Part shown: positions 7,424 to 16,764 of the stretch, piece after piece
Layout of the letters: each line of letters begins with the position of its first letter
Numbering within the stretch: the first letter of the stretch is position 1
NCBI GenBank assembly: GCA_022573895.1
Contig: JACZTB010000012.1
Span: 1-41,048, forward strand
Direction of reading: 5' to 3'
Length of the DNA stretch: 41,048 nt
DNA from: Nitrososphaerota archaeon
Lineage (GTDB): Archaea; Thermoproteota; Nitrososphaeria; Nitrososphaerales; Nitrosopumilaceae
Notes under the pieces: generated by a model
Database searches by the model: none
What the model saw: only the letters and a program-made list of their open reading frames with translations
Told to the model about the DNA's origin: nothing
Program-made: the position numbers and the translations under genes

Positions 7424-8500
7424 CTAAATCTTACCTTTTTTGTATAGCATTTCTGCTAGCAAAACTGCACCTTTTGCAGAACCCATCTTCTTGTTGTGTG
7501 AGAACAATATGTATTTGAGTCCATGATCAAACAGTTCCACTTTTTCTACTCTTCCAATTGTTGTAGTCATTCCACCGCCAACAGATCTTTCCATTCTTGG
7601 TTGAGGTCTTGTTGGATCTTCATGAAACGCATAGTATTTTTCTGGAGCTGAAGGCAATCCTTGAACTGAAATATTCTGATTGTAAGAATTGTAAAGTTCT
7701 TTGGCTTTTGCAGGATCAATCTCATCTGAAGTCTCTACAAAGACCGATTCAGTATGTCCGTCAATTACTGGTACTCTAGTACAGGTACAACTGATCTTAA
7801 TGTCTGCGTCCTCAATTTTACCATCCTTGAGTTTTCCTAAGATCTTTATTGTCTCAGTTCTAACCTTTTCTTCCTCTTTTGGAATATATGGTATGATATT
7901 ATCCGTAATTCCCATTGCAGATACTCCAGATCTTCCACCCCCAGAGATTGCTTGCATTGAGGTCATGAAAACCTTTTTTACCCCATATTTATCAAGTAAT
8001 GGTTTTAGTGTAATTGCTAAACCTGTAGTAGTACAATTTGGTAGAGGAGCTACCCAACCTTTCCAGTTACGGTTCTTCTTTTGAGTTTCAAGTAATTCAG
8101 CTTGGTCGTCGTTAATACCTGGAATAAGAATTGGGACATCTTCTTCATATCTGTATGCAGAACTAGTTGAAATTACTGGCAAGTCTGCTGCCATTTTAGT
8201 TTCAATATCTCTTGCAGCTACAGATTCTACTGCTGAAAATACAAGATCTAATTGTGATACGTCAAGATCATCAATTTTTTTGACAGTCATTGACTTGATG
8301 TATTCTGGTATTTCTCCACCAGCATCCCATGCAATAATTCCGCTTTCATCTTTGATTGCATCAAGATAGTCCTTGCCTGCTGAACGCTCTGAAGCTGCAA
8401 TTTGAGTTACCTCAAACCATGGGTGATTCTCTAAAGTTTGGACAAATTCTTGTCCTACGGAACCTGTTACTCCTATAATTACAACTCTTTTCTTACCCAT
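7424..8500 (-). CDS. asd: aspartate-semialdehyde dehydrogenase
   Basis: 358 residues from ATG 8500; a TTG at 8524 would add eight residues, but MGKKRVVIIGVTGSVGQ is the typical start. The NADP loop is G-V-T-G-S-V-G at residues 9-15 of that form, and the catalytic Cys is in P-N-C-T-T-T. The enzyme reduces aspartyl phosphate to the semialdehyde for lysine, threonine and methionine. Archaeal malonyl-CoA reductases of the 3-hydroxypropionate/4-hydroxybutyrate cycle are related to this family and cannot be excluded by eye. It is divergent from the cobalamin operon, sharing an 83-nt spacer. Confidence 0.9.
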   Translation of the reverse strand: MGKKRVVIIGVTGSVGQEFVQTLENHPWFEVTQIAASERSAGKDYLDAIKDESGIIAWDAGGEIPEYIKSMTVKKIDDLDVSQLDLVFSAVESVAARDIETKMAADLPVISTSSAYRYEEDVPILIPGINDDQAELLETQKKNRNWKGWVAPLPNCTTTGLAITLKPLLDKYGVKKVFMTSMQAISGGGRSGVSAMGITDNIIPYIPKEEEKVRTETIKILGKLKDGKIEDADIKISCTCTRVPVIDGHTESVFVETSDEIDPAKAKELYNSYNQNISVQGLPSAPEKYYAFHEDPTRPQPRMERSVGGGMTTTIGRVEKVELFDHGLKYILFSHNKKMGSAKGAVLLAEMLYKKGKI

Positions 8501-8583
8501 AATTGGATAGTTGATCGCCTTCAATTAATAATCGTTTTTCAGACTACCAAAAGATACTATATCACTTGTTTCTATCTGGAACT

Positions 8584-9663
8584 GTGAAAATAAGGATAAA
8601 GCGCAATATTGCAAAACATAATCCTGTAGCTCACGGAGGTAGATTCTCTGTAGATAATCGTGATCCTAGTATTGTAGATTTCAGCTCAAACATTAGTCCT
8701 GCTGGAATGCCTACTTCTGTCAAATCAATCTTGAAAAGAAGACTGGATCAAATGGAATACTATCCAGATTCACATTCTAGTGATTTAATATCTGGCCTCA
8801 AAAAATACACTGGATTACCAGAATCAAACCTGATTGTTGGAAATGGTTCAATTGAGATAATCTATAATTTCTGTAGTGCGTTTTTATCAAAAAAACGTAT
8901 TTTGATTCCCGTACCCACATTTGGTGAATATGAGGCTGCAGCAAAACTTGCTGATTGTAAAATTACTTTTTTTAAAACAATGAATCTTGCTAAAAATCTT
9001 AATTCTTTTACTTCTCAAATTCCTGTAAATGGATGCATCTTTGTGTGTAATCCAAACAACCCAACTGGAACTATTTTGTCTAAAAAACAACTGATTAAAA
9101 TTCTACTATCTGCTAAACGTAAATCTTGTCTTGTATTTGTTGATGAATGCTTTATTGAGCTGGTTCCACAATCAAATCAATCTATACTAAATTTAGTAAA
9201 AACATATGATAATCTTTTTGTACTAAGATCACTTACAAAATCATTTGGTCTAGCTGGTATTAGAATTGGATATGCAGGAGCTTCAAAACAAATTATAACT
9301 ATTCTACAAAAGATGAAAATTCCTTGGAGTGTTAATGCTTTAGCTCAAGAGGCAGGCATAATTGCAATCAAAAACAAATCACATCTTATTGAATCAAAAT
9401 CTATCATAAAAAAAGAATCTCGTTTTCTTAAAAACAAGATTGCTGATATACAAGGCTTTCAGTGTCATAACTCTTCAACTAACTTTATTTTGATTAAAAT
9501 AAAACAAGACTCTACAAAACTCCAAAGAAAATTACTAAAACACAAAGTTTTGATTCGAGATTGTAAAAGCTTCCGTGGCCTCAATAACCATTACATTAGA
9601 ATTGCAATAAAGTCTCACAAAGATAATCTAAAACTAGTAAGAGCATTGGAGGCAGAAGCATGA
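8584..9663 (+). CDS. cobD: threonine-phosphate decarboxylase-like aminotransferase (cobalamin)
   Basis: About 359 residues. Class I/II PLP fold close to HisC, but with the N-terminal N-P-V-A-H-G-G-R motif typical of CobD/CobC. C-N-P-N-N-P-T-G, V-D-E-C-F-I-E and the PLP lysine in S-L-T-K-S-F-G-L-A-G-I-R are present. CobD makes (R)-1-aminopropan-2-yl phosphate for the nucleotide loop of B12. Position at the head of the cobalamin operon supports this over a second histidinol-phosphate aminotransferase, since a true hisC is in the his operon. The start is GTG 8584 (TTG 8566 is an alternative); TACTATAT near 8554-8561 would allow a leaderless GTG start. Confidence 0.85.
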   Translation: MKIRIKRNIAKHNPVAHGGRFSVDNRDPSIVDFSSNISPAGMPTSVKSILKRRLDQMEYYPDSHSSDLISGLKKYTGLPESNLIVGNGSIEIIYNFCSAFLSKKRILIPVPTFGEYEAAAKLADCKITFFKTMNLAKNLNSFTSQIPVNGCIFVCNPNNPTGTILSKKQLIKILLSAKRKSCLVFVDECFIELVPQSNQSILNLVKTYDNLFVLRSLTKSFGLAGIRIGYAGASKQIITILQKMKIPWSVNALAQEAGIIAIKNKSHLIESKSIIKKESRFLKNKIADIQGFQCHNSSTNFILIKIKQDSTKLQRKLLKHKVLIRDCKSFRGLNNHYIRIAIKSHKDNLKLVRALEAEA

Positions 9664-10499
9664 AATCTTTAATGGTTCAGGGAACCACTTCTGGTGCTGG
9701 TAAAACTACTCTAGTTGCAGCATTATGCAGAATATTTTCTGACAAGAACTATAGTGTGGCTCCATTCAAGTCACAAAATATGTCTAACTTTGGCTATGCC
9801 ACGCCTGATTTTGAGATATCTCGTGCTCAGGCAATTCAGGCGATAGCTGCAAGATGCCAAATCACGCCAGATCTTAATCCTATAATGCTCAAACCATTGG
9901 GAAATTACTATAGTCTAGTCTATCTTAACGGTAAGCGTTACAAGAAAATGCATGCAAAGGAATACTATGCAAAATTTGTAAAATCAAAAGGAATCAAAGC
10001 CGCAACTGATTCTTTATCTAGACTCAAGAAAAATTATGATTTAATAATTTTAGAGGGCGCTGGTTCCCCTGCTGAAATCAATTTACAAAAATATGATATT
10101 GCAAATATGCAAATTGCTCAGAAAGCAAATGCATCTGTTTTGTTAGTATCAGATATTGATAAGGGAGGATCTTTTGCAAGTATTGTTGGAACTATGGCAC
10201 TAATTGAGAAAAAATATCAAAAACTAGTCAAGGGATTTGTATTTAACAAGTTTCGTGGAGATATTGATATACTTAAGCCAGGATTTAGAAAACTAAAACA
10301 AATTACAAAGATTCCTGTTTTAGGAACTATTCCAATGATCAAGATAAATCTACCTGAAGAGGATTCACTTGATGCAAAACCAAAAGAGATTGCTTGGACC
10401 AAAAATAATATTGCTAAAATAGACAGAGAATTAGATAAGTTAGCAAAAACTGTAAAAAACAATTTAGATATCAAAACAATTGAGAGTATGATAAAATGA
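9660..10499 (+). CDS. cobQ: cobyric acid synthase, synthetase domain only
   Basis: 279 residues. The ATP-binding loop G-T-T-S-G-A-G-K-T-T is at residues 8-17. P-F-K-S-Q-N-M-S-N follows at about 36-44, E-G-A-G-S-P-A-E-I-N at 130-140 and S-D-I-D-K-G-G-S-F-A near 165. This is the dethiobiotin-synthetase-like half of CobQ/CbiP, which amidates the b, d, e and g carboxylates of adenosylcobyrinate diamide. Family members usually run to about 480-500 residues with a C-terminal glutaminase domain; here the protein ends after the linker, and the next gene starts 4 nt before the stop, so nothing has been lost by a recent frameshift. Ammonia or a separate glutaminase must supply nitrogen. Confidence 0.9.
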   Translation: MKSLMVQGTTSGAGKTTLVAALCRIFSDKNYSVAPFKSQNMSNFGYATPDFEISRAQAIQAIAARCQITPDLNPIMLKPLGNYYSLVYLNGKRYKKMHAKEYYAKFVKSKGIKAATDSLSRLKKNYDLIILEGAGSPAEINLQKYDIANMQIAQKANASVLLVSDIDKGGSFASIVGTMALIEKKYQKLVKGFVFNKFRGDIDILKPGFRKLKQITKIPVLGTIPMIKINLPEEDSLDAKPKEIAWTKNNIAKIDRELDKLAKTVKNNLDIKTIESMIK

Positions 10500-11467
10500 T
10501 CCTAGAGCCTATTGTAATTATTGCATTTGCATTAGGAATGGACTTTGTATTCGGAGATCCTAAGAATAGATATCACCCAACTGTATGGATTGGAACACTA
10601 ATTGCAAAGCTAACATCACTAGCTAAAAATCAAAATACGTATGTTGAAAAACTTGGAGGAATCTTTGTAGTTGCAATAACTGTAGGAGTTGTAGTTACAT
10701 TACTTTTAATTTTAGATACTGGAATTTCATTACTTACAACTGACTGGGTAACCATTGTTGTTTCAGGTGTAGTTGTAGTAATACTACTCAAGACCACTAT
10801 TGCTATTCGTGGAATGGAAAAACATGCCAAAGCAGTATTGGAGTCACTTGACCAAAACAATCTTGACATGGCTAGAACAAATCTATCCATGATTGTTAAA
10901 AGAAATACCAAAAATTTGGATAAAAATCACGTTATTTCAGGCGTACTTGAAAGCATCAGCGAAAATACTGTAGATGGGATTACTGGACCTTTATTCTATT
11001 TTGCTCTTTTTGGATTACCTGGAGCATTTGTGTATCGAGTAATCAATACTGTAGATTCAATGATTGGATACAAGACTGATATTTTCAAAAATGTAGGATG
11101 GTTTGGGGCAACCTGTGACACAATTTTAAATTATATTCCGTCTAGGCTCACAGGATTAGTAATGATTATTTCAGCAGCTATTTTACAAAACAATTGGAAG
11201 GAATCATACAAGATAATGATTAGAGATGGCAAAAAAACTGAAAGCCCTAATGCAGGATATCCTATGGCTGCACTTGCAGGAGCACTTGAAACAAAGTTTG
11301 AAAAGATAAATCACTACAAGTTAGGCAATGGCGAAATCATGCTGACAAAAGAACATGTAAACTCTGCACTTACAATGATGAAGCTTACTTCAATTCTTTT
11401 CTTTGGACTAGTAATCATTCCAATAATTACTATTTTATCACTAGTCGGATGGTGGATTCATGCTTAA
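10496..11467 (+). CDS. cbiB: adenosylcobinamide-phosphate synthase (membrane)
   Basis: 323 residues, an integral membrane protein with about five hydrophobic segments. The diagnostic G-D-P-K-N-R-Y-H-P-T-V-W-I-G is at residues 20-33, and S-E-N-T-V-D-G-I-T-G-P near 155-165 is strongly conserved in CbiB. It joins aminopropanol phosphate (the CobD product) to cobyric acid. Overlaps cobQ by 4 nt (ATGA) and cobS by 8 nt, in keeping with translational coupling in the operon. Confidence 0.95.
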   Translation: MILEPIVIIAFALGMDFVFGDPKNRYHPTVWIGTLIAKLTSLAKNQNTYVEKLGGIFVVAITVGVVVTLLLILDTGISLLTTDWVTIVVSGVVVVILLKTTIAIRGMEKHAKAVLESLDQNNLDMARTNLSMIVKRNTKNLDKNHVISGVLESISENTVDGITGPLFYFALFGLPGAFVYRVINTVDSMIGYKTDIFKNVGWFGATCDTILNYIPSRLTGLVMIISAAILQNNWKESYKIMIRDGKKTESPNAGYPMAALAGALETKFEKINHYKLGNGEIMLTKEHVNSALTMMKLTSILFFGLVIIPIITILSLVGWWIHA

Positions 11468-12185
11468 AGAAATTAGTTCTGTTTTTTCTTTTCTGACAAT
11501 CTTTCCATCATCAAATGCAACCCTGGAAAATACTGCAAAATACATGTATCTTTTTCCTATTGTTGGAATTGTAATTGGACTCTTAGTTGGCTCTTTTGGT
11601 TTTGGATTATCTTTCCTTTTAGATCCTTTACTAGTTAGCTTGTTAGTAGTTGCTTCTATTGCAATTGTTACTGGAATTCATCATGCAGATGGCTTGGCTG
11701 ATTTTGCTGATGGGCTTATGGTAAAAGGAAGCAAAGATAGAAAGCTAAAAGCAATGAAAGACCTTTCTACGGGTTCCGCAGGAATTGTTGGAATTGTTTT
11801 GTATCTTGTTGGTTTGATAATAACAATTTCTCTCACAAGTGGATTTGATTTGTTTAGGGCAATTCTGATTAGTGAAATTTTGGCAAAATTCTCAATGGTG
11901 CTAATGGCTAGTCTGGGAAACTCAGCCTCACCAGGCTCAAATTCTCCTTTTGTAAAGATTATGAAAGATAAGAAAAAACTTTCAGCTGCATTCATCATTA
12001 TGCTAATTCCAGTAATTGCTATTGGTGAAACTACTGGGCTAGTAATGCTTGGAGTAACTGTCACTCTAACCTTATTTCTTCTAGCAATATCTAATCGTAG
12101 TTTTGGTGGAATTACTGGTGATGTCCTTGGTGCTACAAATGAACTTACAAGATTGGCTTCTTTGGTGGTATTTGTATCGATATGA
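11460..12185 (+). CDS. cobS: adenosylcobinamide-GDP ribazoletransferase
   Basis: 241 residues, hydrophobic with five to six membrane segments. The signature H-H-A-D-G-L-A-D-F-A-D-G-L-M at about residues 70-83 and the following D-x-S-T-G-S-A-G are typical CobS. It catalyses the last step of the nucleotide loop, joining GDP-cobinamide and alpha-ribazole (phosphate). Length is normal for the family. It overlaps cbiB by 8 nt and cobY by 4 nt. Confidence 0.95.
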   Translation: MLKEISSVFSFLTIFPSSNATLENTAKYMYLFPIVGIVIGLLVGSFGFGLSFLLDPLLVSLLVVASIAIVTGIHHADGLADFADGLMVKGSKDRKLKAMKDLSTGSAGIVGIVLYLVGLIITISLTSGFDLFRAILISEILAKFSMVLMASLGNSASPGSNSPFVKIMKDKKKLSAAFIIMLIPVIAIGETTGLVMLGVTVTLTLFLLAISNRSFGGITGDVLGATNELTRLASLVVFVSI

Positions 12186-12766
12186 TTGGTCTTGTGATGG
12201 CAGGCGGTAAAGGCATTCGCATGAATTTAGATAATGAAAAACTATTACTCAAATACAAAAAACCCATAATCCTTCATGTAATTGACTCATTAAAAAATTC
12301 AAATTGTTTTTCAAAAATTTTAGCTGTTACTAGTCCCAATTCACCTAAAACAAAAACGTTATTGCAAGAAAATAATGTTGAAACTTTTGATACCCCTGGA
12401 ATTGGTTATGTAAAAGACCTAAATCTAGCACTTAAAACTATCAATGATTTAGTTTTAGTTACTTCTGGTGATCTCCCATTATTAGATAAAGAAGTCATAC
12501 AAAAAATTGTAACTCACTATGATTCTCAAAATATTTGGACTAGCATTCTTGTCACAAACAAATTTTTGATGACTCTTGGAATTGAATCTGATTATTCTGT
12601 AAATTTTGATAATCAAGAATGTCATTATACAGGAATTTCTTTAGTTAATTCAGAAAAAATTTCTTCACTTAAAAATTTTGAAGAAAATTATGTTATAATT
12701 GATGATAAGAGAATTGCATTTAATCTAAATACTAAACAAGACTATGATTTACTCAGCGCTACCTAA
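12182..12766 (+). CDS. cobY: GTP:adenosylcobinamide-phosphate guanylyltransferase, archaeal type
   Basis: 194 residues. The nucleotidyltransferase N-terminus M-A-G-G-K-G-I-R-M at residues 6-14 matches CobY, the archaeal replacement for bacterial CobU; S-G-D-L-P-L-L near residue 95 is the metal/nucleotide site. It makes GDP-cobinamide for CobS. Last gene of the cobalamin operon. Its 3' end overlaps by 18 nt the 3' end of the convergent S27e gene, so both strands code there. Confidence 0.88.
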   Translation: MIGLVMAGGKGIRMNLDNEKLLLKYKKPIILHVIDSLKNSNCFSKILAVTSPNSPKTKTLLQENNVETFDTPGIGYVKDLNLALKTINDLVLVTSGDLPLLDKEVIQKIVTHYDSQNIWTSILVTNKFLMTLGIESDYSVNFDNQECHYTGISLVNSEKISSLKNFEENYVIIDDKRIAFNLNTKQDYDLLSAT

Positions 12767-12946
12767 GATCTTACCATTTATCTTGGCTCTAGATCCTGTT
12801 GGTTCTGCAATGGTATTACCACAGGAATTGCATGCAACTGTTGTTGATGCATGAGAATAAACTACTTGAGGTTCACCACATTCATCACAGTTAACTTTAA
12901 GAAATTCGCTAGATGGTTTTGGAATTTCAATATGATCTTTTTTCAT
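12749..12946 (-). CDS. rps27e: ribosomal protein S27e
   Basis: 65 residues with a four-cysteine zinc ribbon: C-D-E-C near 20-23 and C-N-S-C near 39-42. The C-terminal G-S-R-A-K-I-N-G-K-I-L-G is characteristic. It belongs to the archaeal/eukaryotic small subunit. The ATG overlaps the L44e stop (ATGA), as expected for the usual archaeal L44e-S27e pair, and the end runs into cobY. Confidence 0.97.
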   Translation of the reverse strand: MKKDHIEIPKPSSEFLKVNCDECGEPQVVYSHASTTVACNSCGNTIAEPTGSRAKINGKILGSAE

Positions 12947-13224
12947 ACTGCCACCAACTCAAATTTCTTAATTCTAATGCCTGGTTTATTGTATTTCTTT
13001 TTACACACAGTACATGTCATAATAGGAGTAACTTTTTTTGTAACTTTAGCTGGTTTTGCTAGTTTTGGGAATTTCTGTCCACCGTATCCTCGTTTACGTT
13101 CTGCATGTCGGCGTTCACCTCTAGCAGAACCCCGTCTTTTTCCAGCTTTGTAAATGGATACCTTTTGTTCAGTATGTGTTTTACATTTCGGGCAATACTT
13201 TCTCATCACCTTTGGAATGTTCAT
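12943..13224 (-). CDS. rpl44e: ribosomal protein L44e
   Basis: 93 residues, very basic. Zinc-binding C-P-K-C near 11-14 and C-T-V-C-K-K-K-Y near 71-78; the middle G-K-R-R-G-S-A-R-G-E-R-R-H is typical of L44e, a large-subunit protein near the tRNA exit site. It opens a two-gene operon with S27e. Start at ATG 13224, with an AT-rich region upstream shared with the divergent adenine deaminase gene. Confidence 0.97.
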   Translation of the reverse strand: MNIPKVMRKYCPKCKTHTEQKVSIYKAGKRRGSARGERRHAERKRGYGGQKFPKLAKPAKVTKKVTPIMTCTVCKKKYNKPGIRIKKFELVAV

Positions 13225-13294
13225 ATCAACAAAACCTCTTCAACCGTAATTTAAGCATTGAATCTATAATAGATGCAAAACCCAATTAATAACC

Positions 13295-15058
13295 GTGAAT
13301 TCAAGCCTAGCAAGTTCTATCTCTTCTTTGAATTCTGTAGCAATGGGCGACAAAAAAGCCGATCTTGTTTTAAAAAATTGTAATTTGTTATCAGTCTATA
13401 CTCGAGAAATTATTCCAAAAATTCAGATTGCAATAATTAATGATAGAATTGCATATGTCGGCCCAGATGCATCACATACACTGAGTCCAAAAACAATAGT
13501 CATTGATGTAAATAACAAATATGTAAGTCCAGGTTTTGCAGATCCACATTTACATATTGACCAATTTGTACTACCATCTGAATTTGTTAAAAAGTCGCTT
13601 CTTTGCGGTGTTACTTCTCTTTTTTCTGACCCAATTGATATTGTTAGTGTTGCAGGTTACAAAGGTTTTCAGGAATTTCTTAAACTTGGAGAAGATTTAC
13701 CAATAAGAATTTTCCAAGTAGTTCCCGGAGGTCTTCCTGTTGATACAAAATTTAGTAACAGTAAAACTCTTTCATTATCACAAGAAAAATCTGCAGTAAA
13801 ACATCCTCACGTTCTTGGCTTGGGAGAAGTTTTTTCATGGACTAAAGTCACTCTACGTGAACCAAAAACAATGAAATCCATTTCAACAATGTTAGAGAAT
13901 GATTGCATAATTAATGGGCATACTTCTGGTATAAATGGAAAAAAACTCAATGCATACATCTCATCAGGTATACTCTCTTGTCATGAACCAATTAATTTTG
14001 ATGAGGTATTAGAAAGATTACGTCTTGGAATGTGGATAATGATTAGAGAGGGTTCTATAAGACGTGATTTGAAGGAAATTATCCCTCGTATTTTGTCTCA
14101 TGGAACATACATTAATCGCTTAATGTTTTGCTCTGATGGCCTTGATCCACTAGATATTACAAAATTTGGTCACATTGATCACTGCATCAGAGAGTCAATC
14201 AAACTTGGTCTAAAACCATTAGATGCAATTACTATGGCATCCAAGAATAATTTTGATTATTATAATATGGGAAAAGATCTTGGCGGAATTGCACCTGGAA
14301 AATTAGCAGATATTCTTATTTTTAATGATTTGAAATCATTCAAACCAAACAAAGTCTTTGTGGGAGGAAAACTTGTAGTCTCAAATGGAAGTATTGTGAC
14401 TCATATTAAGAAAAAAACAATATCATCTTGGATCAAAAAAACTATCAAACTAAAAAAATTCTCAGAAAATGATTTTCTTATAAAATCAAAAAAGAAAGAT
14501 GTTCTTGCAAACACTATCTTTATGCAAACTGAAATCATTACTAAGATTGGTTCAGCTGAACTCCATTCAAAAAATGGTCATGTCTCTGCCTCATTAGATT
14601 CTGATATATGGAAAGTTGCAGCATTTGATAGAATTCATGGGACAAATCGACATTCCATTGGATTTCTTGAAAACTTTGGAGCTGATATTGGCGCATTTGC
14701 TTCGACTTGGAGTTTTCATGAAAATGATATGATAGTTATAGGTTCCAATGATTCCGATATGGCAATTGCTTCTAATCATATTATCAATAATCAGGGAGGA
14801 CTTGTTGTAGTTAAATCTGGTAAAATTCTAGCTTCTTTGCCTTTACAGTTTGCAGGAATTATTTCAACAGATTCTTTTGAAAAGGTTTCATCAAATTTTG
14901 AAAAAATTATTAACTCTATTGTTGATTCAGGATGTAAATTTACTAGACCTCATCTTATTCCTTTGTTCTTACCTTTCTTGGCTTTACCATCTGTTAGAAT
15001 TCTCTCAGGTGGAATTGTTGATGTGAAAAAACGAAGTTATATCCAGCCGTTCAACTAA
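13295..15058 (+). CDS. ade: adenine deaminase
   Basis: 587 residues, an amidohydrolase that converts adenine to hypoxanthine for purine salvage. Metal site motifs: P-G-F-A-D-P-H-L-H-I-D at about 78-88, G-H-T-S-G near 209-213, S-C-H-E-P near 228-232 and C-S-D-G-L-D-P near 279-285. The extended C-terminal domain of the AdeC family is complete. Start is GTG 13295, with a TATA-like TCTATAAT about 30 nt upstream; ATG 13343 is a shorter alternative and begins M-G-D-K-K-A-D. With guaA and guaB in the window it supports purine interconversion. Confidence 0.92.
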   Translation: MNSSLASSISSLNSVAMGDKKADLVLKNCNLLSVYTREIIPKIQIAIINDRIAYVGPDASHTLSPKTIVIDVNNKYVSPGFADPHLHIDQFVLPSEFVKKSLLCGVTSLFSDPIDIVSVAGYKGFQEFLKLGEDLPIRIFQVVPGGLPVDTKFSNSKTLSLSQEKSAVKHPHVLGLGEVFSWTKVTLREPKTMKSISTMLENDCIINGHTSGINGKKLNAYISSGILSCHEPINFDEVLERLRLGMWIMIREGSIRRDLKEIIPRILSHGTYINRLMFCSDGLDPLDITKFGHIDHCIRESIKLGLKPLDAITMASKNNFDYYNMGKDLGGIAPGKLADILIFNDLKSFKPNKVFVGGKLVVSNGSIVTHIKKKTISSWIKKTIKLKKFSENDFLIKSKKKDVLANTIFMQTEIITKIGSAELHSKNGHVSASLDSDIWKVAAFDRIHGTNRHSIGFLENFGADIGAFASTWSFHENDMIVIGSNDSDMAIASNHIINNQGGLVVVKSGKILASLPLQFAGIISTDSFEKVSSNFEKIINSIVDSGCKFTRPHLIPLFLPFLALPSVRILSGGIVDVKKRSYIQPFN

Positions 15059-15101
15059 GCAATGTTAAAAAGGGGGATTCAGGGGACTGAAACTGAATCT
15101 A

Positions 15102-16724
15102 ATGGCATCAATTCAACAAGGACCAAATGGACCTGTTCTAGTTCTCAAAGAGAGCGCATTACAGCAAAAAGGTAAAGATGCTCAACAAAACAATATTGCT
15201 GCAGCAAAATTAGTTGCAGAGTTGGTCAGAAGTAGTCTTGGACCCAGAGGTCTTGATAAAATGCTAGTTGATTCTTTAGGTGATGTGACTATTACTAATG
15301 ATGGTGCTACAATTCTAAAAGAAATTGATGTTCAGCACCCTGCAGCCAAAATGATGGTTGAAATCGCTAAAACAGTAGATAGTGAAGTAGGTGATGGTAC
15401 AACTTCTGCTGTTATTTTTGGAGGAGCATTATTAGCTAAAGCAGAAGATCTGCTCAAAAAAGATGTTCATTCTTCAACCATTGTTGAGGGTTATCAGGCA
15501 GCTGCTGATAAAACTCTTGAAATTTACTCAGAAATGGCAAAGAAAATACAACCTGATGATAAAGAATCTCTTATCAAAATTGCAAAAACTAGTATGCAAT
15601 CAAAATTAATTTCTGAAGACAGTGGCATTTTATCAAAGATTGTAGTTGATACAATTCTTAGAATTGTAATTAAGAAAGGTGATGATTATACTGTTGATCT
15701 TGAAAATATTAAAGTTGAAAAGAAAGCAGGTGGTTCGATTCAAGACACACAAATTGTAAGTGGTATTGTTTTAGATAAAGAAATTGTTCATAGTGGAATG
15801 CCTACAAGAGTTGAAAAAGCAAAAATTGCATTAATAAATTCAGCACTAGAAATTGAAAAAACTGAAATGAGTGCTGAAATTAGAATTACTGATCCAACCC
15901 AAATGCAAATGTTCTTGGAAGAAGAAAATCGAATGCTAAAGACTATGGTTGACAAGTTACACGATGTTGGAGTTACTGTCTTGATTTGTCAAAAAGGAAT
16001 AGATGACATTTCACAGCACTATCTTTCAAAACATGGCATTATGGCAGTTCGTCGTGTTAAAGAAAGTGATATGACTAAACTTTCCAAAGCTACAGGTGGA
16101 CGTGTAATTAACAATCTAGATGATCTTTCAGAAAAAGACCTTGGCTATGCTGATTTGGCTCATCAAAAGAAAGTTGAATCTGACAAATGGGTATTCATTG
16201 AAGGATGTAAACATCCACAATCAGTCACTTTACTAATTCGTGGTGGCTCTCAAAGACTAATTGATGAAGTTGATCGTTCTATTCATGATGCTTTAATGGT
16301 AGTAAAAGATGTAATTGAAAAGCCTGAAATTGTTGCAGGTGGAGGCGCACCAGAGTCATATGCAGCCTCACAACTCAAGGATTGGGCTGACAGTTTTGAT
16401 GGAAGAGAACAACTTGCAATCAAAAAATATGCTGAAGCATTAGAAACAATTCCGTTAACTATTGCTGAAAATGCAGGAATGGATCCAATTGATACCATGG
16501 CTAATCTCAGAGCAAAACAAAACCAAGGTCATAAATGGACCGGCATTGATGCTAGAAACACAAAGATTGCTGATATGTTAGCGATTGATGTTATAGAACC
16601 AATTGTAGTAAAAGAGCAGATTATCAAATCTGCAACAGAAGCCGCATGTATGATTCTCAGAATAGATGACGTAATTGCTATTTCTGGATCATCAAGTGGT
16701 GGCGGTATGTCTCCAATGGGATAA
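15102..16724 (+). CDS. thsA: thermosome subunit (group II chaperonin)
   Basis: 540 residues, full length. Typical features: [12 protein letters not shown] near 48-59, [17 protein letters not shown] near 98-107, the apical substrate domain in the middle, G-G-G-A-P-E near 410 and a short Gly/Met C-terminal tail. It folds proteins in an ATP-driven eight- or nine-membered double ring. It has a 43-nt upstream gap containing TTAAAAAG at about 15066, a possible TATA element, so it is probably transcribed separately from ade. The exact paralogue letter is uncertain. Confidence 0.96.
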   Translation: MASIQQGPNGPVLVLKESALQQKGKDAQQNNIAAAKLVAELVRSSLGPRGLDKMLVDSLGDVTITNDGATILKEIDVQHPAAKMMVEIAKTVDSEVGDGTTSAVIFGGALLAKAEDLLKKDVHSSTIVEGYQAAADKTLEIYSEMAKKIQPDDKESLIKIAKTSMQSKLISEDSGILSKIVVDTILRIVIKKGDDYTVDLENIKVEKKAGGSIQDTQIVSGIVLDKEIVHSGMPTRVEKAKIALINSALEIEKTEMSAEIRITDPTQMQMFLEEENRMLKTMVDKLHDVGVTVLICQKGIDDISQHYLSKHGIMAVRRVKESDMTKLSKATGGRVINNLDDLSEKDLGYADLAHQKKVESDKWVFIEGCKHPQSVTLLIRGGSQRLIDEVDRSIHDALMVVKDVIEKPEIVAGGGAPESYAASQLKDWADSFDGREQLAIKKYAEALETIPLTIAENAGMDPIDTMANLRAKQNQGHKWTGIDARNTKIADMLAIDVIEPIVVKEQIIKSATEAACMILRIDDVIAISGSSSGGGMSPMG

Positions 16725-16764
16725 ATTTTAGTTAAAACTTAAGCCTTCTAATTTTCATGAATTA

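Noticed and set aside
8584-9663. second histidinol-phosphate aminotransferase
   Set aside because: The A-H-G-G-R motif and position at the head of cobQ-cbiB-cobS-cobY favour CobD; a hisC is in the his operon.
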